Shown here piece after piece: positions 1 through 4,993 of a stretch of DNA of 7,436 nt. The position numbers were made by a program, and so were the translations under genes. The first letter of the stretch is position 1. Each line of letters opens with the position of its first letter. Origin of the DNA: an uncultured Alistipes sp. GTDB lineage: Bacteria; Bacteroidota; Bacteroidia; Bacteroidales; Rikenellaceae. Below the pieces are notes generated by a model. It made no database searches and was not told where the DNA came from. It saw only the letters and a list, made by a program, of their open reading frames with translations. The stretch lies in the NCBI GenBank assembly GCA_900768015.1, contig CAAGBI010000066.1, positions 1 to 7,436 of the forward strand, written 5' to 3'.

Positions 1-12
1 ATCAAAGAACCA
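1..12 (-). promoter_or_regulatory. boxA-like antitermination motif of a probable rRNA operon leader
   Basis: On the minus strand this reads TGGTTCTTTGAT. It resembles the rRNA boxA known from E. coli (TGCTCTTTAACA), and GTTCTTTGA is a familiar leader motif before 16S rRNA genes in Bacteroidota. It sits about 45 nt downstream of the expected start site of the nearer of two tandem promoters (59-90 and 174-204). BoxA recruits Nus factors (NusB/S10) to keep polymerase from terminating in untranslated rRNA. The inference is that a 16S-23S-5S operon begins just beyond base 1. The rRNA itself is not visible, so another stable-RNA operon remains possible. Confidence 0.6.
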
Positions 13-58
13 TTTTCTTAAACTTTCACACTCCAATTTTTCGGAGCGGAAAGTGGTG

Positions 59-90
59 CAAAGGTAAAGCAAAAAAATTAAACCACCAAA
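59..90 (-). promoter_or_regulatory. Bacteroidota-type promoter P2 (proximal), probable rRNA operon promoter
   Basis: The minus strand has TTTG at 87-90, a 20-nt spacer and TACCTTTG at 59-66, matching the primary sigma factor consensus of Bacteroidota (TTTG / TAnnTTTG). The -7 box is followed by CACC, as at the upstream promoter P1. A-rich tracts lie upstream (about 100-125), which could act like UP elements. Transcription would run leftward out of the window, starting near base 53 and passing the boxA-like motif at 1-12. Confidence 0.7.
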
Positions 91-130
91 TTTTTGGCGA
101 ACTTTTTTCAAACTTTTTTTTCAAGAACCT

Positions 131-170
131 CCGCAGCAACCAGTTCCAAACGCTGTTTCCCTGATTGCGG
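131..170 (-). other. stem-loop at the 5' end of the P1 transcript
   Basis: The arms at 131-143 and 161-170 pair (five outer G/C-rich pairs and about five inner ones, with a 3-nt bulge). A smaller AAAC/GTTT stem can form inside. The structure begins almost at the start site expected for promoter P1, so it would cap the 5' end of that RNA. There is no U-tract after it, so it is not a terminator. A role in RNA stability or early elongation is only inference. Confidence 0.4.
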
Positions 171-173
171 GTG

Positions 174-204
174 CAAAGATACCGCTTATTTCTTATTCTC
201 CAAA
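174..204 (-). promoter_or_regulatory. Bacteroidota-type promoter P1 (distal), probable rRNA operon promoter
   Basis: The minus strand has TTTG at 201-204, exactly 19 nt, then TATCTTTG at 174-181, a full match to TTTG / TAnnTTTG. The sequence upstream (205-245) is rich in A and T tracts, as expected for a strong stable-RNA promoter. It lies 115 nt upstream of the equivalent box of P2 and points the same way. Tandem promoters are typical of rRNA operons. Confidence 0.7.
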
Positions 205-313
205 CTTTTTACATACTTTTTTGCAAAAAAAATCAAAATTAGCAAATCCCATACCATTTTTACCACTATATATAAATATAGGTATAGGGAGTTCGGTGGG
301 GAGGAGAAGGGTA
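205..313. other. non-coding A/T-rich then G-rich spacer
   Basis: No gene is supported here. The first part holds A and T tracts next to promoter P1 and an A/T-rich stretch near 265-285. CCC-ATACC at 248-255 can pair with GGTATAGGG at 281-289 with one bulged base. From about 290 the plus strand becomes G-rich. An open frame on the minus strand (193-435) crosses the region, but it runs through a terminator and low-complexity repeats and is not credible. Confidence 0.5.
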
Positions 314-349
314 TTTAAGGAGTTTAGGGAATCTAAGGAACTTAAGGAG
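314..349. repeat. degenerate 9-nt tandem repeat, four units
   Basis: On the plus strand the units are TTTAAGGAG, TTTAGGGAA, TCTAAGGAA and CTTAAGGAG, back to back, with consensus NNTAAGGAN (R-rich half after TA). G-rich sequence follows at 350-364. The same period and core recur at 2835-2870, after the other lipoprotein gene. The array lies between the terminator of the 442-2649 gene and the left-edge promoters. Confidence 0.75.
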
Positions 350-368
350 AGGGGAGGGAGGGGTGCAT

Positions 369-404
369 AAAAAAAGCCACCAACGGGATTACCATTGGTG
401 GCTT
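369..404 (-). terminator. Rho-independent terminator of the five-module lipoprotein gene
   Basis: On the minus strand the arms AAGCCACCAA (404-395) and TTGGTGGCTT (383-374) form a perfect 10-bp stem, with part of the 11-nt loop able to pair further. Seven T residues run from the base of the stem (375-369). It begins about 38 nt after the stop codon of the 442-2649 gene, whose transcript it should end. In the plus direction there is no U-tract. Confidence 0.88.
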
Positions 405-435
405 GGATTGATGCGGCGAACTTCGCCACTATCAC
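403..435 (-). repeat. conserved 3' segment, copy A
   Basis: On the minus strand this runs from GTGATAGT (435-428) to TCAATCCAA (411-403), with 16 nt between that contain the short palindrome GGCGAA-G-TTCGCC (415-427). Copy B after the other lipoprotein gene (2972-3005) has the same two end blocks, 17 nt apart, and is likewise followed at once by a hairpin. It lies just beyond the stop codon of the 442-2649 gene. Confidence 0.6.
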
Positions 436-441
436 AAGAAA

Positions 442-2649
442 CTACATGTAGAAGGGACGGATGTAACCACCAACCTTAACAACATTAGCCTCGATAGTTG
501 CGGGAGCAACAGCCTTAGTCTCTGCCTTGAACTCTGGAGCGTTCTCTGTCTCAACCTTAACAGCAGAGAGTGAGATACCCTCGCTTACAACGATTGACTG
601 TGGCAAAGAGAAGCTTGACTGCTCAGCAGCGTTGAGCTCGTTAACGAGGTCGATAAGCTCCTGGATGTTCTGCTTGTTCTCTACAGTAGGCATAGTCTTC
701 TCGCGACCGATGCCACCAGGCTGGCCAGTAGTTGCGTCTACTGCGTATGCCAAAGCTGTGTACTCGCAATCCCAGTCAGTGAGGTAGAAATTGTAAGGCT
801 GTGACATTGAGCAAGATGCCCAGTAGCCAGTAGCTGCCTTCCAAAGCTCAGGATCAGAGTAGTTCATGAGGTTGTCGCCGAGCAAAGTAGTGAAGAGTGA
901 GCGAGCACCATCCAAGTTAGAGTACTTGAAGACGCTGATAGCGCGACCCTTAGTAGCATCGGGCTGACCGAATACTGCACCATTCTCCTCGTTACCAGAG
1001 TAGTTACCGATGAACTCAACAGTAGGAGTTACATCACCTGGCTTTGTAGTAGTTGCGAGGTTCTCGAATGTCTGAACCTTAGCTACCTTACCTGTCTTGT
1101 GGTCGATAGCGAAGATGTAACCCATGATAGTTGTCTCGGGCTGCATGCCTGAAGCATCGATAGTGTAGTTACCCTTGTAGAAGTACAGACCCAAAACCTG
1201 TGAGAGGGTTACAGTAGGATCCTGAGCCTGCTGCATCTCGAGAATCTCAACGATACCTGCCTCTACCTCTGAAACGAGAACATCCTCGTCGTACTCCTCG
1301 GGCTTGCAAACACCTGGAGTGTAGTATGTAGAAGCAACTGATGATGTAACACCGATTGTCAAGCTATAAGGAGTTACTGCCGAAGCTGTCATGTTGAACT
1401 CAGTCTCTGAAGCATCGGGAGCGGGCAATGTGTGGAATGTCTCCATTACAGGCGCAGTAGTGATGCCACCAGCATAACCGAATGCAACAACATAGTAGTC
1501 TGTATCGGGAGCGTCGAGCTTATACTTGTATGGGCTACCAGGGCCACCAGTGTAATCCTGAACACCGCTGTAGAGCATCATACCGCTGTTCATCCATGCA
1601 CCGTACATAGCAACGATCTCGTTCATAATCTCCTCGGCATTCTTTGCGCCATCCCATGCACCTACCATCCAGCAGAATGTAGCCTTGTCATCAGAAGGAG
1701 TAATCTTGATAGCTGCGCGATCCATATCAACATCAGTTACCGAAATCTCAAAAGTCAAGTCAGCAGCCTTAGCATCGCCTGTAGTGTAAATAGATGTAGC
1801 TACATCAGAAGCGAGTGTGATAACACCAGACTCGTCGATAACGAAACCTGCAACCATGTTTGTGTACTCAGTGTTTGCAGTAAGATCCTTAGCCTGGAGA
1901 GTGAGAGCACCCTTGTGGAAGATAGCGTTAAGGATAGTGTTATCGTCGTAACCTGCACCACGAAGCTGGTTAATCTGCTGCTCCAAGCAGTAGAGGAAGA
2001 ACTGGTCGAGGCTCATGTTGTAAGCTTCGGGGCTCTGGTAGTAGTCGAAAGTACCTGTAGGAATAGTGTAGAAGTACCAGATAACCTCGTTGTCTGATGG
2101 AGTAACCTTGAACTCTGCAGTATTGCCATCAACAGTTGTCTCAACCTCGAAAGTTACATCGAGCTTCTCGAATGCAAGAGTAGTGAACTTTGTCTTGCTA
2201 ACCTCTGAGCAAGCCTCGTAGTTGTTTGCGGGGTCAACACCGAAAACGATGATGTAGTAGTCAGACTCGGGAGCAAGGTTAGTGTATGAGTCCTCAAGAA
2301 CACCCTTGTCAGTGTAGTCAGCGAGGAACTCAACCAATGTCATACCCTCGGTACGCGCCTCTGCCTCAAGCTCCTGGAGGAGTGTAGCAACGAGATACTT
2401 GTCCTGTGTGAACTCCTCAACAGTCTCAGCATCGTACAAGATGCAGAGATACTCTGCCTCGAGGTCAGAGGGAGTAACAGTGTAATCTACAGATGAGTAA
2501 GTAACCTCACCAAGCTCCACCTCGAAAGTGAGACCCTCGGGCTGTGGTGGCTCTGGCTCGGACTTCTGCTCAGGAGTGGGCTCTGTACATGCTGCAAATG
2601 ACAATGTAACGGCTGTCAAAAGCATCATCAACCAATTAAATTTTTTCAT
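442..2649 (-). CDS. large secreted lipoprotein with five repeated beta-rich modules, function unknown
   Basis: 735 residues; the family was not recognised by name. An N-terminal signal (MKK, hydrophobic 6-20) ends in FAAC, giving a lipobox with Cys21 as the lipidated residue; a Pro/Glu-rich linker (22-38) follows. Then come five degenerate modules at about 39-158, 160-290, 297-409, 415-535 and 541-655. The first three carry [VI]TPSD (58-62, 182-186, 316-320), and all five end in a related strand: SDYYIIVFGVD (129-139), TEYTNMVAGFV (260-270), TDYYVVAFGYA (383-393), TTIMGYIFAID (506-516), CEYTALAYAVD (628-638). These look like Ig/fibronectin-III-type sandwiches with helical insertions. The tail (656-735) is of low complexity. 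The start is well placed, 101 nt after a consensus -7 box (2750-2757), and a terminator follows at 369-404. Codons favour TTC, TAC, AAC, GAC and GTT as in the ribosomal genes, which suggests high expression. Probably outer-membrane or surface anchored (inference); no catalytic motif was seen. Confidence 0.85.
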   Translation of the reverse strand: MKKFNWLMMLLTAVTLSFAACTEPTPEQKSEPEPPQPEGLTFEVELGEVTYSSVDYTVTPSDLEAEYLCILYDAETVEEFTQDKYLVATLLQELEAEARTEGMTLVEFLADYTDKGVLEDSYTNLAPESDYYIIVFGVDPANNYEACSEVSKTKFTTLAFEKLDVTFEVETTVDGNTAEFKVTPSDNEVIWYFYTIPTGTFDYYQSPEAYNMSLDQFFLYCLEQQINQLRGAGYDDNTILNAIFHKGALTLQAKDLTANTEYTNMVAGFVIDESGVITLASDVATSIYTTGDAKAADLTFEISVTDVDMDRAAIKITPSDDKATFCWMVGAWDGAKNAEEIMNEIVAMYGAWMNSGMMLYSGVQDYTGGPGSPYKYKLDAPDTDYYVVAFGYAGGITTAPVMETFHTLPAPDASETEFNMTASAVTPYSLTIGVTSSVASTYYTPGVCKPEEYDEDVLVSEVEAGIVEILEMQQAQDPTVTLSQVLGLYFYKGNYTIDASGMQPETTIMGYIFAIDHKTGKVAKVQTFENLATTTKPGDVTPTVEFIGNYSGNEENGAVFGQPDATKGRAISVFKYSNLDGARSLFTTLLGDNLMNYSDPELWKAATGYWASCSMSQPYNFYLTDWDCEYTALAYAVDATTGQPGGIGREKTMPTVENKQNIQELIDLVNELNAAEQSSFSLPQSIVVSEGISLSAVKVETENAPEFKAETKAVAPATIEANVVKVGGYIRPFYM

Positions 2650-2674
2650 AGTTTTAGTTTTTGTTATAAAGTTG

Positions 2675-2690
2675 TTAAGTAATTGCTTAA
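2675..2690. other. imperfect 16-bp palindrome in the leader of the five-module lipoprotein gene
   Basis: TTAAGTAATTGCTTAA is a near palindrome (14 of 16 positions symmetric) inside the 5' untranslated region, 26 nt before the start codon at 2649. It could be a protein binding site or a weak RNA hairpin, but A/T-rich palindromes of this size also arise by chance. Confidence 0.25.
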
Positions 2691-2749
2691 TTTATAGATA
2701 GTTATACTTGTGCTCGTTCGCTATAAAAAAGAACACACTATTCAATTTA

Positions 2750-2780
2750 CAAAAGTACAATATTTTTGTCACTATGCAAA
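2750..2780 (-). promoter_or_regulatory. promoter of the five-module lipoprotein gene
   Basis: The minus strand has TTTG at 2777-2780, a 19-nt spacer and TACTTTTG at 2750-2757, a full match to the Bacteroidota TTTG / TAnnTTTG consensus with the same spacing as P1 at 174-204. The transcript would start near 2744, giving a leader of roughly 95 nt before the ATG at 2649. It therefore appears to be transcribed separately from the upstream gene. Confidence 0.78.
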
Positions 2781-2834
2781 AAAAATGGATGGTTTTTATG
2801 TAATAAAAAGAGGGCGTGTAAAAAGAGGGGGGGA

Positions 2835-2870
2835 TATAAGGAGAGTAAGGAGGTTAGGGAAATTAGTTCC
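2835..2870. repeat. degenerate 9-nt tandem repeat, second array
   Basis: The plus-strand units are TATAAGGAG, AGTAAGGAG, GTTAGGGAA and the decayed ATTAGTTCC. The period and TAAGGA core match the array at 314-349. A G-run (2827-2833) adjoins it. On the minus strand both arrays are pyrimidine-rich and lie downstream of a lipoprotein gene. Confidence 0.65.
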
Positions 2871-2917
2871 ATTAGCACCACAACTAACTTTCGCGTCAGA
2901 GTTGGGCTAATTTGTTG

Positions 2918-2973
2918 CCGATTAAGAGAAAGAGCGGATGGGACATACATGGCGTATTTCCCATTCGCTCTTT
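2918..2973 (-). terminator. probable intrinsic terminator of the BACON-like lipoprotein gene
   Basis: The minus strand forms a long stem (inner arms 2973-2959 and 2943-2929, extended by ATAC/GTAT at the tip) starting about 28 nt after the stop codon. The stem ends in TTT and is followed by CTCTTAAT, a U-rich but interrupted tract, so it is a weaker terminator than those at 369-404 and 4353-4394. It occupies the same position relative to the conserved 3' segment as the terminator of the neighbouring lipoprotein gene. Confidence 0.6.
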
Positions 2974-3005
2974 GGATTGAGGTGACGAAGTAGCCCAACT
3001 ATCAC
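2972..3005 (-). repeat. conserved 3' segment, copy B
   Basis: On the minus strand this runs from GTGATAGT (3005-2998, including the TGA stop) to TCAATCCAA (2980-2972), with 17 nt between. It has the same ends, order and spacing as copy A at 403-435, and a hairpin follows directly. Here the middle part lacks the short palindrome but takes part in the larger inverted repeat at 2887-3013. Confidence 0.6.
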
Positions 3006-4285
3006 GCGAAAGTACCGGTCCAGGTTAGGGTAATCTTATTAGGCTCGGGCGCATCATCAAGGGCATCAATAACGACGGTATATGTGCCATCGCCATTTGA
3101 TGTGATAGTCACAGTGCCCTCGTAGAGAGGTGCTTGCGACACGCAGAGACCATCCTTGTAGACCATAAAGAGTGAGCCGAGAAGTAGGTCGGCATCATCG
3201 GCAACACGGAAGCCAGGGATAAAGACATCTGCACGGAAGTCTGGCATGGTCTCATCCTCGGCAGAGAAGCCAGAGGCAACATAAGTACCTGTAAAGTCAG
3301 TTATTGAGTTATTCAAGAAATCGATTACGAGATATGTGCCATACTTCATGCCATCGTTGCAGACAAACTCGATGCACCAATTATTGTAGCCGCAATCCCA
3401 GTAGTCACCATAGCTATTAACAGAGGCTGAGCAGTTAGAGACATCTATAACCGTGTCCTGAGTAAGGCTTGACACATAGTCGTTTATGATGGATGTAGTA
3501 AGCGAGTAGTCGCCCTCGAAAGTGACATGATACTCGGTGTTGTCAACAAAGGCCTCGAGCTCGAAGCGGTTGCCATTGACCGTGAGCTTTGCATCCTCAA
3601 GAGGCAGCGCCCAGCCCTCCATATCCTCGTCTACCCACGAGTAGTCGGTATTGCCGATGTCGATGATAGTAAATTCATCCATGTTCATAGAGAGGTCGAA
3701 GCGGTACTCGCCATCTGGAATACGAATATTATCCATATCCTCGGGCATGGGGGCCATAAGGTCGAGGCGGAAGTACTCGCCACCAGCAACGGCAGCGCCA
3801 TCAACAAAGCCATCCTTCGTAAGGATAATCCAGTAGTGACCCACGCCCGCAGCGAGGTTGTCGCCATAGAAGTTACCAACAAGCTGATTAGCAACAATAT
3901 CGCGGCGCACGGCGGGCTGGTCTACAGCAGTATAGTCCTGCTGAACAAGAACAGTGAACGACAACGACGCATAGCTAACGATAACTGCACCCTCACGAAT
4001 AGCATCGGTGGTATTCTCAGAAATAGTAATAAAGACCTTGCCCTTGGTGCTTGTATCAACAGCGGTAATCATATCGGAGTTGACAACCTTAGCGCTAACA
4101 TTAGTGCCAAACGAGGCGTGAAGGAGGTTATAGGTAATCTCAAACTCGCCACCCTCGCGGTCCACGCGCAGCGTCTCCTCGGAGGTGAGCTCCAACTCGG
4201 GGGCGTGCTTAGGTGACTCCAACACCTCACAAGCCGTAGTAAGCATGGCAAACATTGCCAACAAACAAAGCAGATATTTTCTCAT
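3002..4285 (-). CDS. lipoprotein with N-terminal BACON-like domain, function unknown
   Basis: 427 residues. The signal peptide (MRK, hydrophobic 5-18) ends in the lipobox LTTAC, with Cys19 lipidated. Residues about 30-116 look like a BACON domain (an Ig-like sandwich common in Bacteroidota, often N-terminal in glycan-related surface proteins): it has EGGEFEITYN at 44-53 and ends in the typical SFTVLVQQ (109-116). The rest (about 125-427) seems to hold two related beta-rich units, one starting near FYGD (139-142), the other ending in ITLTWTGTF (418-426), a closing strand seen in unnamed Bacteroidales lipoproteins. No catalytic residues were recognised. Unlike its neighbour, codons here are mixed (F12, F48, F59 and F85 all TTT), which suggests modest expression. 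A -7 box lies 28 nt before the ATG, and an intrinsic terminator and a palindrome overlap its 3' end. The BACON call is from memory of the family, not a search. Confidence 0.82.
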   Translation of the reverse strand: MRKYLLCLLAMFAMLTTACEVLESPKHAPELELTSEETLRVDREGGEFEITYNLLHASFGTNVSAKVVNSDMITAVDTSTKGKVFITISENTTDAIREGAVIVSYASLSFTVLVQQDYTAVDQPAVRRDIVANQLVGNFYGDNLAAGVGHYWIILTKDGFVDGAAVAGGEYFRLDLMAPMPEDMDNIRIPDGEYRFDLSMNMDEFTIIDIGNTDYSWVDEDMEGWALPLEDAKLTVNGNRFELEAFVDNTEYHVTFEGDYSLTTSIINDYVSSLTQDTVIDVSNCSASVNSYGDYWDCGYNNWCIEFVCNDGMKYGTYLVIDFLNNSITDFTGTYVASGFSAEDETMPDFRADVFIPGFRVADDADLLLGSLFMVYKDGLCVSQAPLYEGTVTITSNGDGTYTVVIDALDDAPEPNKITLTWTGTFA

Positions 4286-4313
4286 GGTTAATAATTTAAG
4301 TTTCTTATGAGCA

Positions 4314-4321
4314 CAAAGTTA
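4314..4321 (-). promoter_or_regulatory. probable -7 box of the BACON-like lipoprotein gene
   Basis: TAACTTTG on the minus strand fits TAnnTTTG and lies 28 nt before the start codon at 4285, giving a leader of about 22-24 nt. A TTTG at the usual 19-20 nt distance is missing; the nearest lies directly adjacent (4322-4325) or about 29 nt away (4351-4354). The promoter may be weak or dependent on an activator. The strong terminator immediately upstream (4353-4394) supports an independent start here. Confidence 0.5.
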
Positions 4322-4352
4322 CAAAAAAATCGTAAAGTGAGGCATATATACA

Positions 4353-4394
4353 AAGAAAAACTCTGCGGGTTGGCAGTGCCTACCCACAGAGTTT
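4353..4394 (-). terminator. Rho-independent terminator ending the ribosomal protein operon
   Basis: On the minus strand the 13-nt arms 4394-4382 and 4370-4358 pair completely (one G-T wobble), with GGC/GCC pairing inside the loop. TTTTTCTTT follows (4360-4352). It stands 40 nt after the rplQ stop codon and is the natural end of the rpsM-rpsK-rpsD-rpoA-rplQ transcript. Confidence 0.9.
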
Positions 4395-4399
4395 CGTTG

Positions 4400-4425
4400 T
4401 TGGAAGAGACCCAAGGTCTCAACAA
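4400..4425 (-). other. second hairpin in the rplQ 3' untranslated region
   Basis: GAGACC (4406-4411) and GGTCTC (4415-4420) form a 6-bp stem with a 3-nt loop. Flanking TTGTT and AACAA can add five pairs beyond a small bulge. It lies between the rplQ stop and the terminator at 4353-4394. It lacks its own U-tract, so it is more likely an RNA-stabilising or processing structure than a terminator. Confidence 0.45.
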
Positions 4426-4433
4426 TAGGATTA

Positions 4434-4991
4434 TTACATCTTCTTGCCAACATTAGTCTTCTTCGCGCCCTTAGCAGCAGAAGCCTTTGCTGCAGTAGCC
4501 TTAGGAGCAGCCTGCTTTGCAGTCTTCTTCTCTGCGCCCTCCTCAGTCTCTGTAGACTTCTTGCGTGAACGACGAGTCTTAGGCTTAGCCTCCTCAGCAG
4601 GAGCAGCAGCCTCGCGACCGAATGTGTAAGTCTCGTTGAAGTCAACGAACTCGATGATACACATATCAGCAGCATCACCAAGACGGAAACCAGTCTTGAG
4701 GATACGAGTGTAACCACCGGGACGCTCCATGATCTTAGGAGCGATAGTGCGGAACAACTCAGTAACCGCCTCCTTCTGCTTGAGGTATGAGAATACTACA
4801 CGACGCTGGTGTGTAGTGTCCTCCTTAGCCTTCGTAACGATAGGCTCAATGAACATCTGAACAGCCTTAGCCTTAGCTACAGTTGTCTTAATGCGCTTGT
4901 GCAGAATGAGCGATACAGCCATGTTAGAGAGCATAGCCTTACGGTGGCCCGCCTGTCTGCCAAGATGATTAAATTTCTTATTGTGTCTCAT
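4434..4991 (-). CDS. rplQ: 50S ribosomal protein L17 with Lys/Ala-rich C-terminal extension
   Basis: 185 residues. L17 is a large-subunit protein located near the exit tunnel region of the ribosome. The N-terminal signature is intact: MRHNKKFNHLGR, then HRKAMLSNMA (16-25) and the helix containing IKTTVAKAK (34-42). The core ends near residue 118 with the strand MCIIEFVDFN (110-119). Residues 125-185 form an extension rich in Lys, Ala and Glu with low complexity; typical L17 proteins of other phyla have about 115-130 residues, while Bacteroidota versions commonly carry such tails. The ATG lies only 2 nt after the rpoA stop codon, so the two genes are probably translationally coupled. It is the last gene of the ribosomal operon, followed by hairpins and a strong terminator. 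The identification is secure. Confidence 0.97.
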   Translation of the reverse strand: MRHNKKFNHLGRQAGHRKAMLSNMAVSLILHKRIKTTVAKAKAVQMFIEPIVTKAKEDTTHQRRVVFSYLKQKEAVTELFRTIAPKIMERPGGYTRILKTGFRLGDAADMCIIEFVDFNETYTFGREAAAPAEEAKPKTRRSRKKSTETEEGAEKKTAKQAAPKATAAKASAAKGAKKTNVGKKM

Positions 4992-4993
4992 AA

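Larger units (their letters stand above)
2887..3013. repeat. 127-bp nested inverted repeat overlapping the end of the BACON-like lipoprotein gene
   Basis: The outer arms at 2887-2909 and 2991-3013 are reverse complements at 21 of 23 positions. The inner arms at 2929-2943 and 2959-2973 match at 14 of 15. The ATAC (2945-2948) and GTAT (2954-2957) at the tip also pair, leaving a 5-nt loop. The linkers between outer and inner arms (19 and 17 nt) are still weakly alike. The right outer arm covers the last codons and stop of the 3002-4285 gene, so the left arm resembles an inverted partial copy of that gene end. It may be an extended terminator, a decayed small palindromic element or the product of an inverted duplication. 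Confidence 0.75.

Noticed and set aside
314..364. CRISPR array
   Set aside because: Units are 9 nt and contiguous without spacers, and there are no cas genes.
193..435. Minus-strand open frame of 80 codons left of the five-module lipoprotein gene
   Set aside because: It crosses an intrinsic terminator, the 9-nt repeat array and promoter P1. Its Ser/Leu-rich middle is explained by the repeat period of 9.
1432..2097. Plus-strand open frame of 221 codons inside the five-module lipoprotein gene
   Set aside because: It is antisense to a gene with signal peptide, repeats and strong codon bias. The bias alone keeps the opposite frame free of stops; no promoter or recognisable protein is seen.
2747..2998. 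Minus-strand open frame of 83 codons between the lipoprotein genes
   Set aside because: It runs through the palindrome and the second 9-nt array and ends at the promoter of the next gene. Its similarity to the 193-435 frame (SIQ..NG) comes from shared DNA repeats, not a protein family.
2887..3013. Complete insertion sequence or confirmed MITE
   Set aside because: There is no transposase and no clear target duplication at the ends, and one arm is part of a coding sequence. It is kept as an unexplained inverted repeat.
3527..4216. Plus-strand open frame of 229 codons inside the BACON-like lipoprotein gene
   Set aside because: It is antisense to a well-supported lipoprotein and shows no family signature or initiation signals.
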